From NCBI GenBank assembly GCA_016192455.1, contig JACPUC010000006.1, forward strand, positions 62,001 through 126,000: 64,000 nt of DNA. Direction: 5' to 3'. The notes under the pieces are model-generated. The model was given only the letters and a program-made list of their open reading frames with translations. It was not told where the DNA came from and did no database searches. The stretch comes from Candidatus Tectimicrobiota bacterium (GTDB taxonomy: Bacteria; JACPUC01). Both the position numbers and the translations under genes were made by a program. Numbering within the stretch: the first letter of the stretch is position 1; every line of letters begins with the position of its first letter. Below, piece after piece: positions 44,188-52,814 of this stretch.

Positions 44188-45043
44188 ACGGCCGTTCTCC
44201 CTGCATGGTGCGCAGCACTTCCTTGCGCAACTGTTCCCAGAGAAGCGACCGGTGGTGCTGGAAGGAGGGATGGGTGCGGGCTTCGGTCGCTGAGCGCGGT
44301 CGCGGCAACTCGATCTCCTGCTCGAGCATCAGCCGCGCCGGTCGCGAGCTCAAGAGCAGGACACGGTCGGCGAGGGAGACCGCCTCATCGAGATCGTGGG
44401 TGATGAAGATCACCGTCTTGCGGCTGCGTTCCCAGATGGTCAGGAGTTCATCTTCGAGGAAGAGCTTGGTCTGGCTGTCGAGACTGGCGAATGGCTCGTC
44501 CATCAGGAGGATGTCGGGGTCGCGGATCAAGGTGCGGGCCAGGGAGACGCGCTGGCGCATCCCTCCGGAGAGCTGGTGGGGGTAGTTCTCCTCGAAGCCG
44601 GAGAGGCCGAAGGTGTTCAGCAGCTCACGCGAGCGGGCGTGCCGCTCCTTCTTCTCCACGCCGGCCAGCTCCAGGCTGATCTCCACGTTGCTGAGCACCG
44701 TGCGCCACGGCAACAGGGCATCACACTGGAACATGTAGCCCACGCGCGGGTGAGGGCCGTCGACCTCCTGGCCCAGGACCCTTACCACCCCCTCACCCGG
44801 CCACAGCAAGCCGGCGATGACGTTGAGCAACGTACTTTTGCCGCAGCCGCTCGGCCCAATGACCGACAGGAACTCCCCCGCCGGACACCTCAAGGTGATG
44901 TCCGCAAGCACGGCGACCGGACTGCCGCCGTCGCGAGCAAACGCCATGGAGAGCCGCTCGCACTCGACGGCGGGCGCCTGGCCTGGAGATTGCGCCGCCT
45001 TCGTGGGCGTCCATGATTCATCTGCGGGGCGAGACGTCGCCAT
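44171..45043 (-). CDS. ABC transporter ATP-binding protein (SsuB/TauB type)
   Basis: 290 residues. Walker A is SVIGPSGCGKSTLLN, the Q-loop MFQCDALLPWRTV, the signature LSGGMRQRVSLARTLIRD, Walker B ILLMDEPFASLD and the switch His in FITHDLDEAV. The set is complete, so it is an active transport ATPase. I chose the ATG at 45043, but ATG at 45058 is equally possible and the frame is open to 45244. It lies between the UbiD gene and the permease gene on the minus strand, part of one transcript with them by spacing (82 bases from UbiD). Confidence 0.9.
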   Translation of the reverse strand: MATSRPADESWTPTKAAQSPGQAPAVECERLSMAFARDGGSPVAVLADITLRCPAGEFLSVIGPSGCGKSTLLNVIAGLLWPGEGVVRVLGQEVDGPHPRVGYMFQCDALLPWRTVLSNVEISLELAGVEKKERHARSRELLNTFGLSGFEENYPHQLSGGMRQRVSLARTLIRDPDILLMDEPFASLDSQTKLFLEDELLTIWERSRKTVIFITHDLDEAVSLADRVLLLSSRPARLMLEQEIELPRPRSATEARTHPSFQHHRSLLWEQLRKEVLRTMQGERPYGSRA

Positions 45044-45125
45044 CCCTTGAGACCTCATCTCCCTGAGAGCCCACGGAGCCCCACGGCTGGACCTCCTCGG
45101 CAGCGGCGCCGGCGCGTGCGGTACG

Positions 45126-46712
45126 CTACTCCACCCGCCGGCGCTGCTGCGCCAGCTTCTCGCCGGTCTTGAAATAGTCGCCACGCAGCGCCATCTCGGC
45201 CTCTTCCTCGAGCTCCTCGCTCCACTTCCCCAGGTTGTAGCCATGCCACGGCGACTTCAGCCGCAGCGGCGGCAGCCCCTCTCGCTCCCAGAGCTTCATG
45301 GCGTGCTCCATGAGGTCTTTCCTGGGAAGCGAGATGGGTGGGTAGGGCCACTTGCGCGTCGCATCAATCAGCAGCGCGGAGTTGCCGCTCGGAAACGGGA
45401 AGATGTCGGTCTCCCCCTGGGGTGACCCGGAGTGGTCGAGGAAGCCGGTTCTGCCCTGCACGACGAGCATATCCCGGTGCGGCTGCATGAAGTAGCACAG
45501 CGCCCAGTTCACCGCCTCGGGGTCGCGCGGGTCAACGGTCTCATCCACGGCGACGAAGATCTTGCCGATCGTCGGATCGAAGCCCACCGCCGTGTTCAGC
45601 GCTTGCATCGGCTGGCTGGGGTTGGTCTTCTTGAGCTGGATGACGATGTAGTGCCAAGCTCCGCCGGATTCATGGAAGGCCACATCCAGCACCCCGTCGA
45701 TGTTCGCGTGGTGCCTGAGGTGCTTGTAGAGCACCGGCTCATAGGCCATCTGCCGAATCTTGCTGCTCTCGCTCGGCGGGAACTGGCTGAGGATGGCGCC
45801 GTAGATGGCGTCGCGGCGATGGGTGATGCAGCTCACCTCGAAGTAGGGGTTGAACCGCCGCTCGCCGATGAAGCCGACGAACTCGCCGAAGGGGGCCTCC
45901 GGCTCGACGTACTCGGTGGTGATGTTTCCCTCGACGACGATCTCCGCCCAGGCCGGCACTTCGAGATCGACGGTCTTGCAGCGCACCAGCTCAACCGGCT
46001 CGCCGGCGAGCGCCCCGGCCACGCTCAATTCGTCGAGGCCGGGGAGCTTGGCCACCGCCGTGTACGAGAGGTGCGGCGGACAGCCGAGGATGAGGGCGGC
46101 CTGCAAGGGCTTGCCCTGCTGGCGACACTTCTGCCAGTGCAACCCCACGTCCTGGGTGGGGATGACGAAGATGCCGAGCCGGGTGGAGGATTTCAGGTGG
46201 CCCCGGTAGTTCCCCAGGTTGCGCAGGCCGGTTTCGGGATCGCGGGTGATCCAGTGGGACATCGTGGTGTAGGGCGCGCAGTCGAAGCCGGGGGTGGAGA
46301 TGGGGATGGGGATGCGGTCGAGCCCTTGCCCCTCCTTCAGAAGCTCATCCCCTTGCAGAACGACCTCGTGCACCGGCCCCTTCTCAACCAGGCGCGGAGG
46401 GATCGGATGGAGCTGCGCCTGCGTCCATTTCTCCAGCAACTGGCCGGCCTCGCACTGCATGCCAAGGCAGTAAATATCGCGCGATGCGGCAAGCGCGCCA
46501 ACCAGCACCGGCATGGCATAGCGGCGGCCGTTTGAATCCGTCACGTTTTCGAACAAGAAGGCCTTGCGTTCCTCCTCGGGGAGTCCGCGGAATTGCAGCC
46601 GCACCAGGGGCATCAACTCGGTATCCTTATTGATCTCGGAGCTGATTCTAATCAGCTTCCCGTGGCGCTCCAATTCCTCGACGTAGACATGCAGGTCTCG
46701 GTAGCCCGACAT
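45126..46712 (-). CDS. UbiD-family prenyl-FMN decarboxylase
   Basis: 528 residues. It opens YRDLHVYVEELERHGKLIRI, and carries the UbiD barrel motifs GNYRGHLKSSTRLGIFV, the EGNITTEYVEPEAPFGEFVG strand with Glu residues of the conserved E-R-E network, and HANIDGVLDVAFHESGGAWH near the metal/prFMN site. The family reversibly (de)carboxylates unsaturated or aromatic acids. Its cofactor needs the prenyltransferase UbiX, which is absent in the window and must come from elsewhere. It precedes the transport genes 45043-42176 and lies downstream of the molybdenum hydroxylase genes across a repeat-rich spacer. The substrate is not known. Confidence 0.9.
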   Translation of the reverse strand: MSGYRDLHVYVEELERHGKLIRISSEINKDTELMPLVRLQFRGLPEEERKAFLFENVTDSNGRRYAMPVLVGALAASRDIYCLGMQCEAGQLLEKWTQAQLHPIPPRLVEKGPVHEVVLQGDELLKEGQGLDRIPIPISTPGFDCAPYTTMSHWITRDPETGLRNLGNYRGHLKSSTRLGIFVIPTQDVGLHWQKCRQQGKPLQAALILGCPPHLSYTAVAKLPGLDELSVAGALAGEPVELVRCKTVDLEVPAWAEIVVEGNITTEYVEPEAPFGEFVGFIGERRFNPYFEVSCITHRRDAIYGAILSQFPPSESSKIRQMAYEPVLYKHLRHHANIDGVLDVAFHESGGAWHYIVIQLKKTNPSQPMQALNTAVGFDPTIGKIFVAVDETVDPRDPEAVNWALCYFMQPHRDMLVVQGRTGFLDHSGSPQGETDIFPFPSGNSALLIDATRKWPYPPISLPRKDLMEHAMKLWEREGLPPLRLKSPWHGYNLGKWSEELEEEAEMALRGDYFKTGEKLAQQRRRVE

Positions 46713-47007
46713 CGCTTCAATCCTTCAGCGAAGGGAGTGAGATTGGAACCCCCGACTGAGTGCCAGTATATGCCAACGAATCCTCTCTTTGTCAAGCCAC
46801 GCTGCGCCATGGTGGTGGCAAGACCGGCGTGGCGGAGCGCGGCGAGTGTGTTTTTGCTGCTGGCTGTCGAGGTGGTGGCGGGGAGGGTTGGCGAAGCGTG
46901 CGAGAGGCGCGCGGTGGTTGAAGGGGCGTGGGGGATGCGTGCGCGCGCCCCGCGCGGAGCGCGCAGGCAGTGCAAGCCGCCCGGAGAGGGCCCTCGCCTC
47001 TCCCCAG

Positions 47008-47038
47008 GCAGTTCCCCATGGGCCTGCGGCCCGCCCGC
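47008..47038 (+). repeat. REP-like element, copy B
   Basis: gcagttccccatgggcct followed by gcggcccgcccgc; shares its blocks with 34931-34970. Both copies sit in plus orientation in spacers downstream of metabolic operons. Confidence 0.7.
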
Positions 47039-47094
47039 AAGGTCATGAAAATAAGCGGACACTTCTTTCTCCGCAGGCTTCCATGCCATCGACC

Positions 47095-47122
47095 GTAGGG
47101 GCGGTTCGCGAACCGCCCCTAC
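47095..47122. repeat. Perfect 28-bp palindrome
   Basis: gtaggggcggttcg followed directly by its exact reverse complement cgaaccgcccctac. The gtagggg / cccctac ends recur in the palindromes at 9100, 35036 and 35129, so it belongs to the same style of dispersed repeat. Confidence 0.9.
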
Positions 47123-47200
47123 CATCCACATGCAAGGAACCGTGGAGGGAGGCGGACATCGGTGTGCCTCCGTGTCGAGCGCTGGTTCCTTCCCCTACCT

Positions 47201-47265
47201 TCTCTGCGTTCTCTGCGTCTCCGCGGTGCACTCCATTGAACCGCAGAGGCGCAGCGGGCGCAGCG
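47201..47265. repeat. Imperfect inverted repeat of the ctctgcgttctctgcg type
   Basis: The left arm tctctgcgttctctgcg plus tctccgcggt (47201-47227) faces accgcagaggcgcagcgg plus gcgcagcgg (47239-47265), with a 12-base loop. This phrase is a widespread intergenic hairpin in environmental bacteria. No coding potential. Confidence 0.7.
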
Positions 47266-47483
47266 GTGAAGGACACCGGCCGCCCGAACGTCAGCCTCAC
47301 CGTCACGTCAAATCAACCACTTCGACGCTTATTTTCGAGGCAGATGGAGGGAGGGAGAGGGAGCGATGCTGGGGGGGGCTATGATGAGGGATGAAACCTC
47401 ATGGGCTGGCGCGGCTTCCTCGCCATCCAGGCAGCTATGGGAACCTCACCGCCGTCGCCTTGGAGCCGCTGCGGACGACGAGG

Positions 47484-47693
47484 CTAGCCATGCCGCCGGG
47501 AGCGCTCGCGGGCGCCTTCGCGCTGGCGCCGATCTGCCGCCTGCACCCGTTCGTCGACCTCGAGCAGGTCGGGATGCTCGGCATAGTACCTTGCCATGAA
47601 CTCCACGCGCCGCTCCTCTGGCTCGCCATCCTCGTTCTGGGCCAGCAAACGCCGGACGCGCTCGCGAAGATGGTCATCGGAACTCATCGCCAT
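47484..47693 (-). CDS. Small charged protein of unknown function
   Basis: 69 residues, strongly charged and probably helical (RERVRRLLAQNEDGEPEERR near the start, VDERVQAADRRQREGARERS near the end). I do not recognise a family. GGAGGAGCG lies directly before the ATG at 47693, a good ribosome site, and the cytochrome b gene stops 12 bases upstream, so it seems to be the last gene of the molybdenum hydroxylase operon. It has no cysteines or membrane segment; an assembly role is only a guess. Confidence 0.5.
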   Translation of the reverse strand: MAMSSDDHLRERVRRLLAQNEDGEPEERRVEFMARYYAEHPDLLEVDERVQAADRRQREGARERSRRHG

Positions 47694-47705
47694 CGCTCCT
47701 CCACT

Positions 47706-48629
47706 TCACGCCACTGGTTGTCCGCTTTCCGGTTTGGGCAACCCGGGCCGACGATTGCCAGGCGGCTCGCGCTCCTCGATGCTTCCCTCGGCGCCGAAAA
47801 GCTCGCGATACCAAGCGGGATGCCGCTCCTGCACATAGGCGCGGCTGAGCGGCCGGCCGAACATGGAGCGGAGCAACCCCCAGTGCGACGGCAGGGCGAG
47901 GTAGCGGATGAGGTGCTCGAGGAGCTTGGCGCCGGCCAGGAAGAGGGTCGAGACGTGCAGGGCGCTGATGAAGAAGAGGACGGGTCCGGGCAACGGATTG
48001 TAGATGTAGCGAAACGCCTTCAGGGCGCCCGTGACGAGCGCCAGTGCGATGATGAAGGCCCAGATGGGAAACGACACCAGCCGCGAATAGGGAGAGTACT
48101 TGCCCGCTTCACGATCGCCGGGGCGATTGCGGCGGCGAACCTGAAGGAGGAGGCGAGCCAAATCGCCCCGCCGCCAGAGGATGCCGTAACGGCCGAGGGT
48201 GAGAGCGTGGGCCAGGTAGAGCGCCACGGCGAAGACCACCATGGAGGCGCCGACGAAGTGGAGCTGATAGACGCGATCCAAGGGGGCGCTCCGCCAGAGG
48301 AGGCGGTACTGGACGATGCCCGTCGCCATGGCGAGCATGATGCCGACCGCGTTCACCCAATGAGCTGCGATGACCAGCGGGGCGTGCCGCGCCACCTTGC
48401 CGTCGGTGGCCCTCTCCTGCCGCCCGCGGCGCGCCCGCCAGCCCGCCGCCAGTCCCAGACCGAGGCCGAGGCAGGCGGCGAACGGCAGCACCTTGAGGAA
48501 CCGCACTTGGTTCCTCAACAGAGCCCCGCGCGGCGCCCAGTCGTGGCGCTCGGCCAGAGCGGGGGCGGTCATGATGAAGAGAGCGCCGAGGCACGCGCCC
48601 GCCTGGATGAGCCGCAGGGTGCGAGGCAT
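47706..48629 (-). CDS. Di-haem cytochrome b561-type membrane subunit
   Basis: 307 residues with a signal-like N-terminus (cut near ALA), then about five membrane helices. Candidate haem histidines are in LVIAAHWVNAVGIM, QLHFVGASMVVFAVALYLAH and FFISALHVSTLFLAG, as in formate-dehydrogenase gamma or Ni/Fe-hydrogenase cytochrome b subunits. It would pass electrons from the preceding iron-sulfur protein to quinone. It follows the ferredoxin gene by 18 bases. The combination with an aldehyde-oxidase-like molybdenum enzyme upstream suggests a membrane-anchored respiratory hydroxylase; that assembly is inference. Confidence 0.82.
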   Translation of the reverse strand: MPRTLRLIQAGACLGALFIMTAPALAERHDWAPRGALLRNQVRFLKVLPFAACLGLGLGLAAGWRARRGRQERATDGKVARHAPLVIAAHWVNAVGIMLAMATGIVQYRLLWRSAPLDRVYQLHFVGASMVVFAVALYLAHALTLGRYGILWRRGDLARLLLQVRRRNRPGDREAGKYSPYSRLVSFPIWAFIIALALVTGALKAFRYIYNPLPGPVLFFISALHVSTLFLAGAKLLEHLIRYLALPSHWGLLRSMFGRPLSRAYVQERHPAWYRELFGAEGSIEEREPPGNRRPGLPKPESGQPVA

Positions 48630-48647
48630 GGGGAATCGCTTTCAAGC

Positions 48648-49340
48648 TCAGGCAATACTGTCGTAGACCTTCGTGGTGGCTCTCGTCACGTCCAGGCAGA
48701 GGCGGTCGGTCTTCAGGACGCCCTGCCGAATGCGGATGTTGATGGGACAGCGCTCGACGCAGATCGGCCCGCCCTCTCTGCCGCGGCACATGTCGCACTT
48801 TGTGAAGACTCCCTTCTGCTCGTCGAAGAAGATGCGCTTCCACGCCACCGGCTCCGCCGTCTCCGTCAGGATGCCGTCGATGGGGAACGGGCAGGCGGCC
48901 TCGCAGCGCCCGCAGGCCACACAGCGCGCCTCGTCAATGAAGCGCGCCCCGTTCGCCCCGTCAAGGCGCATGGCGTTGACCGGGCAGACGTAGACGCACT
49001 CGGGATGCGGGCACTGCTTGCACGGCTGCTGGAGAAATTGCCCACGACCAGGGTACTTGCGCTGAATCTCGGCATGGAGCGTCGTCGCCGAATGGTTGAG
49101 GATGCGGATGCGCGGCTTGTCGGAAAGGCCCTGTTCGCGGTGGTAGCGGCCGCACACCACCTCGCAAGTGAGGCAGCCGATACAGAGGGAGGGATCGGGC
49201 ATGATCGCTCCCTCCGAGAGGGGGAGGGCCTGCGGCTGCGTCCCGAGGTTCGCCAGGCCCAGGACCGCCGCTCCCGCAGCCACCGCCCCCACGGCGCCAA
49301 GCCGCAGGAAATCGCGCCGTGTCACCGCCGCCTCGGTCAT
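48648..49340 (-). CDS. Tat-exported ferredoxin with four [4Fe-4S] motifs
   Basis: 230 residues. Tat signal TRRDFLRLGAVGAVAAGAAV at 7-26. Cysteine groups CIGCLTCEVVC (53-63), CKQCPHPECVYVC (107-119), CVACGRCEAAC (140-150) and CDMCRGREGGPICVERC (182-198) give 16 cysteines, enough for four [4Fe-4S] clusters, as in DmsB/HybA/FdhB-type electron-transfer subunits. It should carry electrons in the periplasm to the cytochrome b encoded next. The ATG at 49340 is chosen because the Tat signal follows; longer upstream frame has no meaning. The gene follows the FAD subunit of the molybdenum hydroxylase by 127 bases. Confidence 0.9.
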   Translation of the reverse strand: MTEAAVTRRDFLRLGAVGAVAAGAAVLGLANLGTQPQALPLSEGAIMPDPSLCIGCLTCEVVCGRYHREQGLSDKPRIRILNHSATTLHAEIQRKYPGRGQFLQQPCKQCPHPECVYVCPVNAMRLDGANGARFIDEARCVACGRCEAACPFPIDGILTETAEPVAWKRIFFDEQKGVFTKCDMCRGREGGPICVERCPINIRIRQGVLKTDRLCLDVTRATTKVYDSIA

Positions 49341-49467
49341 CGGTTCCTCGCCTCTTCCGCGGCCTCCTCGCCACCGCCTGCCGGCAGGAGGGAGGGGCGG
49401 GCGCCCGGCACCCACCCCTCGATGGCAAGCGCGAAATCCTCCGCCTCCGCCTCCGCCGTCCCCGGCC

Positions 49468-50442
49468 TCAGGCAACGGCCAGCAGCGCCTTTTCCACCAG
49501 GGAGCGCGTCAGGTCAACCTTGTAGCGGTTCATGGTCATCGGCCGCGCGCCGGCGGTGGCAAGCTGCGCGGCTTGCTGGCTCAGCTCGCGGGTGATCTTC
49601 TTGCCGGCCAGCGCGCGTTCGGCCCGCTCGACGCGCAGCGGCACAGGCGCCACCCCGCCCAGGGCCAGGCGGGCAGCTTGGCAGACGCCGTTTTTCGCGG
49701 TGCAGCGCACCGCCACGCTGGCCAAGGCGAAATCCCAGGAGCCGCGGATGCGCGTCTTCAGGAAGGTGCTGCGGGTGTTCGCCGGCGGCGTGGGCACCAC
49801 GATCTCGGTGATGAGTTCGGCCGGCTGCAGGATGTTCTCGCGCAGAACGTCCTGGCGCGGCCCGATAAAGAAGTCCTCGGCCTTGACGGTCTTCTCCTTC
49901 TGGGGACCGGCAATGGTGATGCGGGCATCGAGGGCGAGGAGGGCGACAGCGGTATCGGAGGGGTGGACCATGTAACACAGCTCGCCCTTCAGGATGGAGT
50001 GGTAGTAGCGGTTATCCCCCGTCACGGCGAAGCAGAAGTCGCCCCCTTTCTTGTAGCAGTGGAAGGCGCCACGGTAGTACCAGCAGCGCGGCCGCTGGCA
50101 GAGGTTGCCGCCGATGCTCCCCATGTTGCGGAGCTGCGGCGAGGCCACGGCGCCGGCCGCCTCGGCGAGCGCCGTGTAACGGCCGAGGACGGCCTCGTGC
50201 TCGGCGAGGTCGGCCAGGATCGTCATGGCGCCGATGTGCAGCCCGTCCTTCTCCTCGCGGATGTAGTGGATATCCTTGACGTCGCCGATGTTCACGACGA
50301 ACTCGGGCGTGTCGATGCGCTCCTTCATGAGCGTCGTGAGGTCGCCGCCCCCGGCGAAGATGCGGGCCTTCTTGCCGTGCTTGGCAAGGGCCCCCTTCAC
50401 CTCCTCGATGCTCTTCGCATTGATCCAGGTAAAGCTCTGCAC
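49468..50442 (-). CDS. FAD-binding medium subunit of a molybdenum hydroxylase, PaoB-like
   Basis: 324 residues of the xanthine dehydrogenase/CO dehydrogenase FAD family. ARIFAGGGDLTTLMKERI and NMGSIGGNLCQRPRC are the FAD loops. Cys120, Cys129, Cys137 and Cys156 (RPRCWYYR, HCYKK, DFCFAV, GELCYM) sit where PaoB of E. coli has an extra [4Fe-4S] cluster. This is unusual for CoxM-type proteins and points to a PaoABC- or 4-hydroxybenzoyl-CoA-reductase-like enzyme. It starts at GTG with GGGAGGTG upstream. Genes run small, large, medium on the minus strand, differing from the M-S-L order of CO dehydrogenases. Confidence 0.85.
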   Translation of the reverse strand: MQSFTWINAKSIEEVKGALAKHGKKARIFAGGGDLTTLMKERIDTPEFVVNIGDVKDIHYIREEKDGLHIGAMTILADLAEHEAVLGRYTALAEAAGAVASPQLRNMGSIGGNLCQRPRCWYYRGAFHCYKKGGDFCFAVTGDNRYYHSILKGELCYMVHPSDTAVALLALDARITIAGPQKEKTVKAEDFFIGPRQDVLRENILQPAELITEIVVPTPPANTRSTFLKTRIRGSWDFALASVAVRCTAKNGVCQAARLALGGVAPVPLRVERAERALAGKKITRELSQQAAQLATAGARPMTMNRYKVDLTRSLVEKALLAVA

Positions 50443-50461
50443 GTTCCCTCACCTCCCTTCG

Positions 50462-52798
50462 CTACACGGCCGCCCGCAGGGCCTGGAGGACCTTGCTCGG
50501 CGTGATCGGGTAGTCGCGGATGCGCACCCCGGTGGCGTTGTACAGGGCATTGGCGATGGCGCCGCCGGCCCCCGTCACGGGCGGCTCCCCGAGCCCCTTC
50601 GCGTTGATGTTGTTGGAGAGATCATGGGTCTCGATGGGCACCACGGTCACTTGGTCGGGAATGTCCAAGGCGGTCGGACAACCGTACTCGTGGTAATTCG
50701 CATTGAGTTGCACGCCGGTCTCGGCGTCGAGAATGCGCTCCTCGTAGAGCGCCATGCCGAGCCCCTGGATGAAGCCGCCCTGCACCTGGCTCTCGTAAGT
50801 GAGGGTGTTGATCGGGCGGCCGGAATCGTGGGCCAGGACGGCCCGCAGGACCTTGACGTTGCCGCTCGCCGTATCGACCTCGACCTCGACCATCTGCGCC
50901 CCGAAGATATCAACCTTGCGGCCGGCGGGGTTCGGCAGACGCTTCCCCTTGCCGATCAGCAGGTGCCGCCCCTGCATCCAACCCAGCTTGCCGGTCACCT
51001 CCTTGAAGTTTGCTTTCTTCTCCGGCTGGCTCTTCGCGGCGAAGACCCCGCCGGCATACTGCACGTCGGCGACGGGAACCTTGAGGGTTTCCGCGGCCAG
51101 GGCGATGAGCTGCTGCTTCGCGTCGGCGGCCGCCATGCGCACTGCCGGGCCGCCTTGGAACGTCGTCCGGCTGCCGTAGCTCGAGTTGATGGTGTACGGC
51201 GTTCCGGCCGAATCGCCGTAGGCCACGCGCACCATCTCGAGCGGCACGTCGATCTCCTCGGCGGCGATCTGGGCGAAGATCACCTGCGCCCCGACGCCGA
51301 GATTGGCGATGCCGACATTGACCTCGACCGTGCCGTCCGGATAGATGGTCACCAAGGCCTGGCTCGGTTCGCCCTCGAAACCGTGCCAGTGGACGGCGCT
51401 CATGCCGATGCCGCGGCGCTTGGTGCCCTCGACGGTCGACTTCGGCTTGCGCCGCTGCCAGCCGAAGGTCTTGGCGGCGGCCTCGTAGCTCTCGCGCAGG
51501 CCGTTGCTGAAGTACGGCTCGTTCTTCGGTTGGTAGACGGCCGTGAAGTTCTTCAGGCGCAGCGCGATGGGATCAAGGTCGAGCTTCTCGGCCGCCTCGT
51601 CCATGAACTGCTCCAGGGCGAAGAGGTTCTCGGTGTTGCCCGGACCGCGGCAAGCGCCGGGGGACGAAAGGTTCGTGTGCACGGGGATGTTCGTCGTGCG
51701 CAGGTTCGGGCACTTGTAGAGCTCGTTCGTCGGCGACCCCACGGCTGGTGCGGCCCAGTACATCCCTCGGTCGTTCCAGGCGCCGCCGCGCCCGATGACC
51801 TCGTAGTCGATGGCCGTTAGGGCGCCGTCCTTCTTGAAGCCGGCCTTGATCTTTTGGATGGTGAGCGGTCGGTGCGAGGAGAGGAGGAAGGTCTCGAAGC
51901 GATCCAGGAAGAGGCGGATGGGGCTCCCCGTGGCGCGGCTGAGCATCGCCGCGATGACGTGGTACTCCTTCACGCCGTTCTTGGAGCCGAAGCCGCCGCC
52001 AAGGTGCTCGTTGAGCACCCGCACCTTGCTGATGGGCAGACGCAACTTCAGCGCCAGGAGGTCGCGCGTCAGGTGCACCCCTTGGGTGCTGTCCCAGACC
52101 GTGAGCATGCCATTCTGCCAGTGGGCGACGCAGCCGTGCATCTCCAGGCAGGCATGGTGTTGCTCGGAGGTCGTGTAGGTCTCTTCTAGGACAACGTCGG
52201 CCGCCGCGAATCCTTTCGCCAGGTCGCCGCGCTCGTAGACCTTCGGCTTGCCCTCCCAGATGTTGCCGTACGGCTGCAGTTTCGGCGCGCCGGGCCGCAT
52301 CGCCTCCCGCACGTCGATGACGTGCGGCAGCACCTCGTACTTCACCTTGATGAGCCGCACGGCGTCGTCGGCAATCTGCTCAGTATCGGCCGCCACCGCC
52401 GCGATGTCGTCGCCGATCAGGCGCACGTGATCCTTGAACACCGCCCGCTCGCGGTCCCAGGGCTGTTTGCCGGCGTTCTTGTGGCTGAGGACGGCGCGCA
52501 CGCCGGGCAGCTTCTCCGCGGCGCTCGTTTCGAGGTCGAGGAGTTTCGCATTGGCATGAGAGGAGCGCAGAACGCGGGCGTGGAGCATGCCGGGAAGCTG
52601 GACGTCGTAGGCATACTTCGCCTCTCCCGTCACCTTCTCCCGGGCGACCTTCTTCGGGAAGCGCTTGCCGACGTACTTCAGCGTCTCATTCTTCCCCCAG
52701 GGCGCCAGCATGGTTCCCCCTTCCCCCTGGAGCGCCGCCGACTCGTCCTCGACGGTGTAGGTCTTTCCCTCGACGATAATCTGCTTCATCGCAGCCAT
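50462..52798 (-). CDS. Molybdopterin-binding large subunit of an aldehyde/xanthine-type hydroxylase
   Basis: 778 residues. KVTGEAKYAYDVQLPGMLHA, NEHLGGGFGSKNGVKEYHVI (Moco loop), SPGACRGPGNTENLFALEQF and the C-terminal KGLGEPPVTGAGGAIANALY, with the conserved active-site glutamate (GLGEPP), match the xanthine dehydrogenase/aldehyde oxidoreductase family. The active-site loop lacks the VAYRCSFR motif of CO-dehydrogenase CoxL, so CO oxidation is unlikely. It would hydroxylate an aldehyde or N-heterocycle. AGGAGG is eight bases before the ATG. The export signal lies on the small subunit, so this subunit may travel with it (hitchhiking). Confidence 0.92.
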   Translation of the reverse strand: MAAMKQIIVEGKTYTVEDESAALQGEGGTMLAPWGKNETLKYVGKRFPKKVAREKVTGEAKYAYDVQLPGMLHARVLRSSHANAKLLDLETSAAEKLPGVRAVLSHKNAGKQPWDRERAVFKDHVRLIGDDIAAVAADTEQIADDAVRLIKVKYEVLPHVIDVREAMRPGAPKLQPYGNIWEGKPKVYERGDLAKGFAAADVVLEETYTTSEQHHACLEMHGCVAHWQNGMLTVWDSTQGVHLTRDLLALKLRLPISKVRVLNEHLGGGFGSKNGVKEYHVIAAMLSRATGSPIRLFLDRFETFLLSSHRPLTIQKIKAGFKKDGALTAIDYEVIGRGGAWNDRGMYWAAPAVGSPTNELYKCPNLRTTNIPVHTNLSSPGACRGPGNTENLFALEQFMDEAAEKLDLDPIALRLKNFTAVYQPKNEPYFSNGLRESYEAAAKTFGWQRRKPKSTVEGTKRRGIGMSAVHWHGFEGEPSQALVTIYPDGTVEVNVGIANLGVGAQVIFAQIAAEEIDVPLEMVRVAYGDSAGTPYTINSSYGSRTTFQGGPAVRMAAADAKQQLIALAAETLKVPVADVQYAGGVFAAKSQPEKKANFKEVTGKLGWMQGRHLLIGKGKRLPNPAGRKVDIFGAQMVEVEVDTASGNVKVLRAVLAHDSGRPINTLTYESQVQGGFIQGLGMALYEERILDAETGVQLNANYHEYGCPTALDIPDQVTVVPIETHDLSNNINAKGLGEPPVTGAGGAIANALYNATGVRIRDYPITPSKVLQALRAAV

Positions 52799-52814
52799 TC
52801 CGCATCACCTCCTC

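Larger units (their letters stand above)
46713..47483. other. Repeat-rich spacer
   Basis: About 770 bases with no gene: a REP-like unit at 47008-47038, a perfect 28-bp palindrome at 47095-47122, and an imperfect long hairpin around 47201-47265 of the ctctgcgttctctgcg class seen in many bacteria. It separates UbiD from the small gene at 47484, both on the minus strand. Confidence 0.65.
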
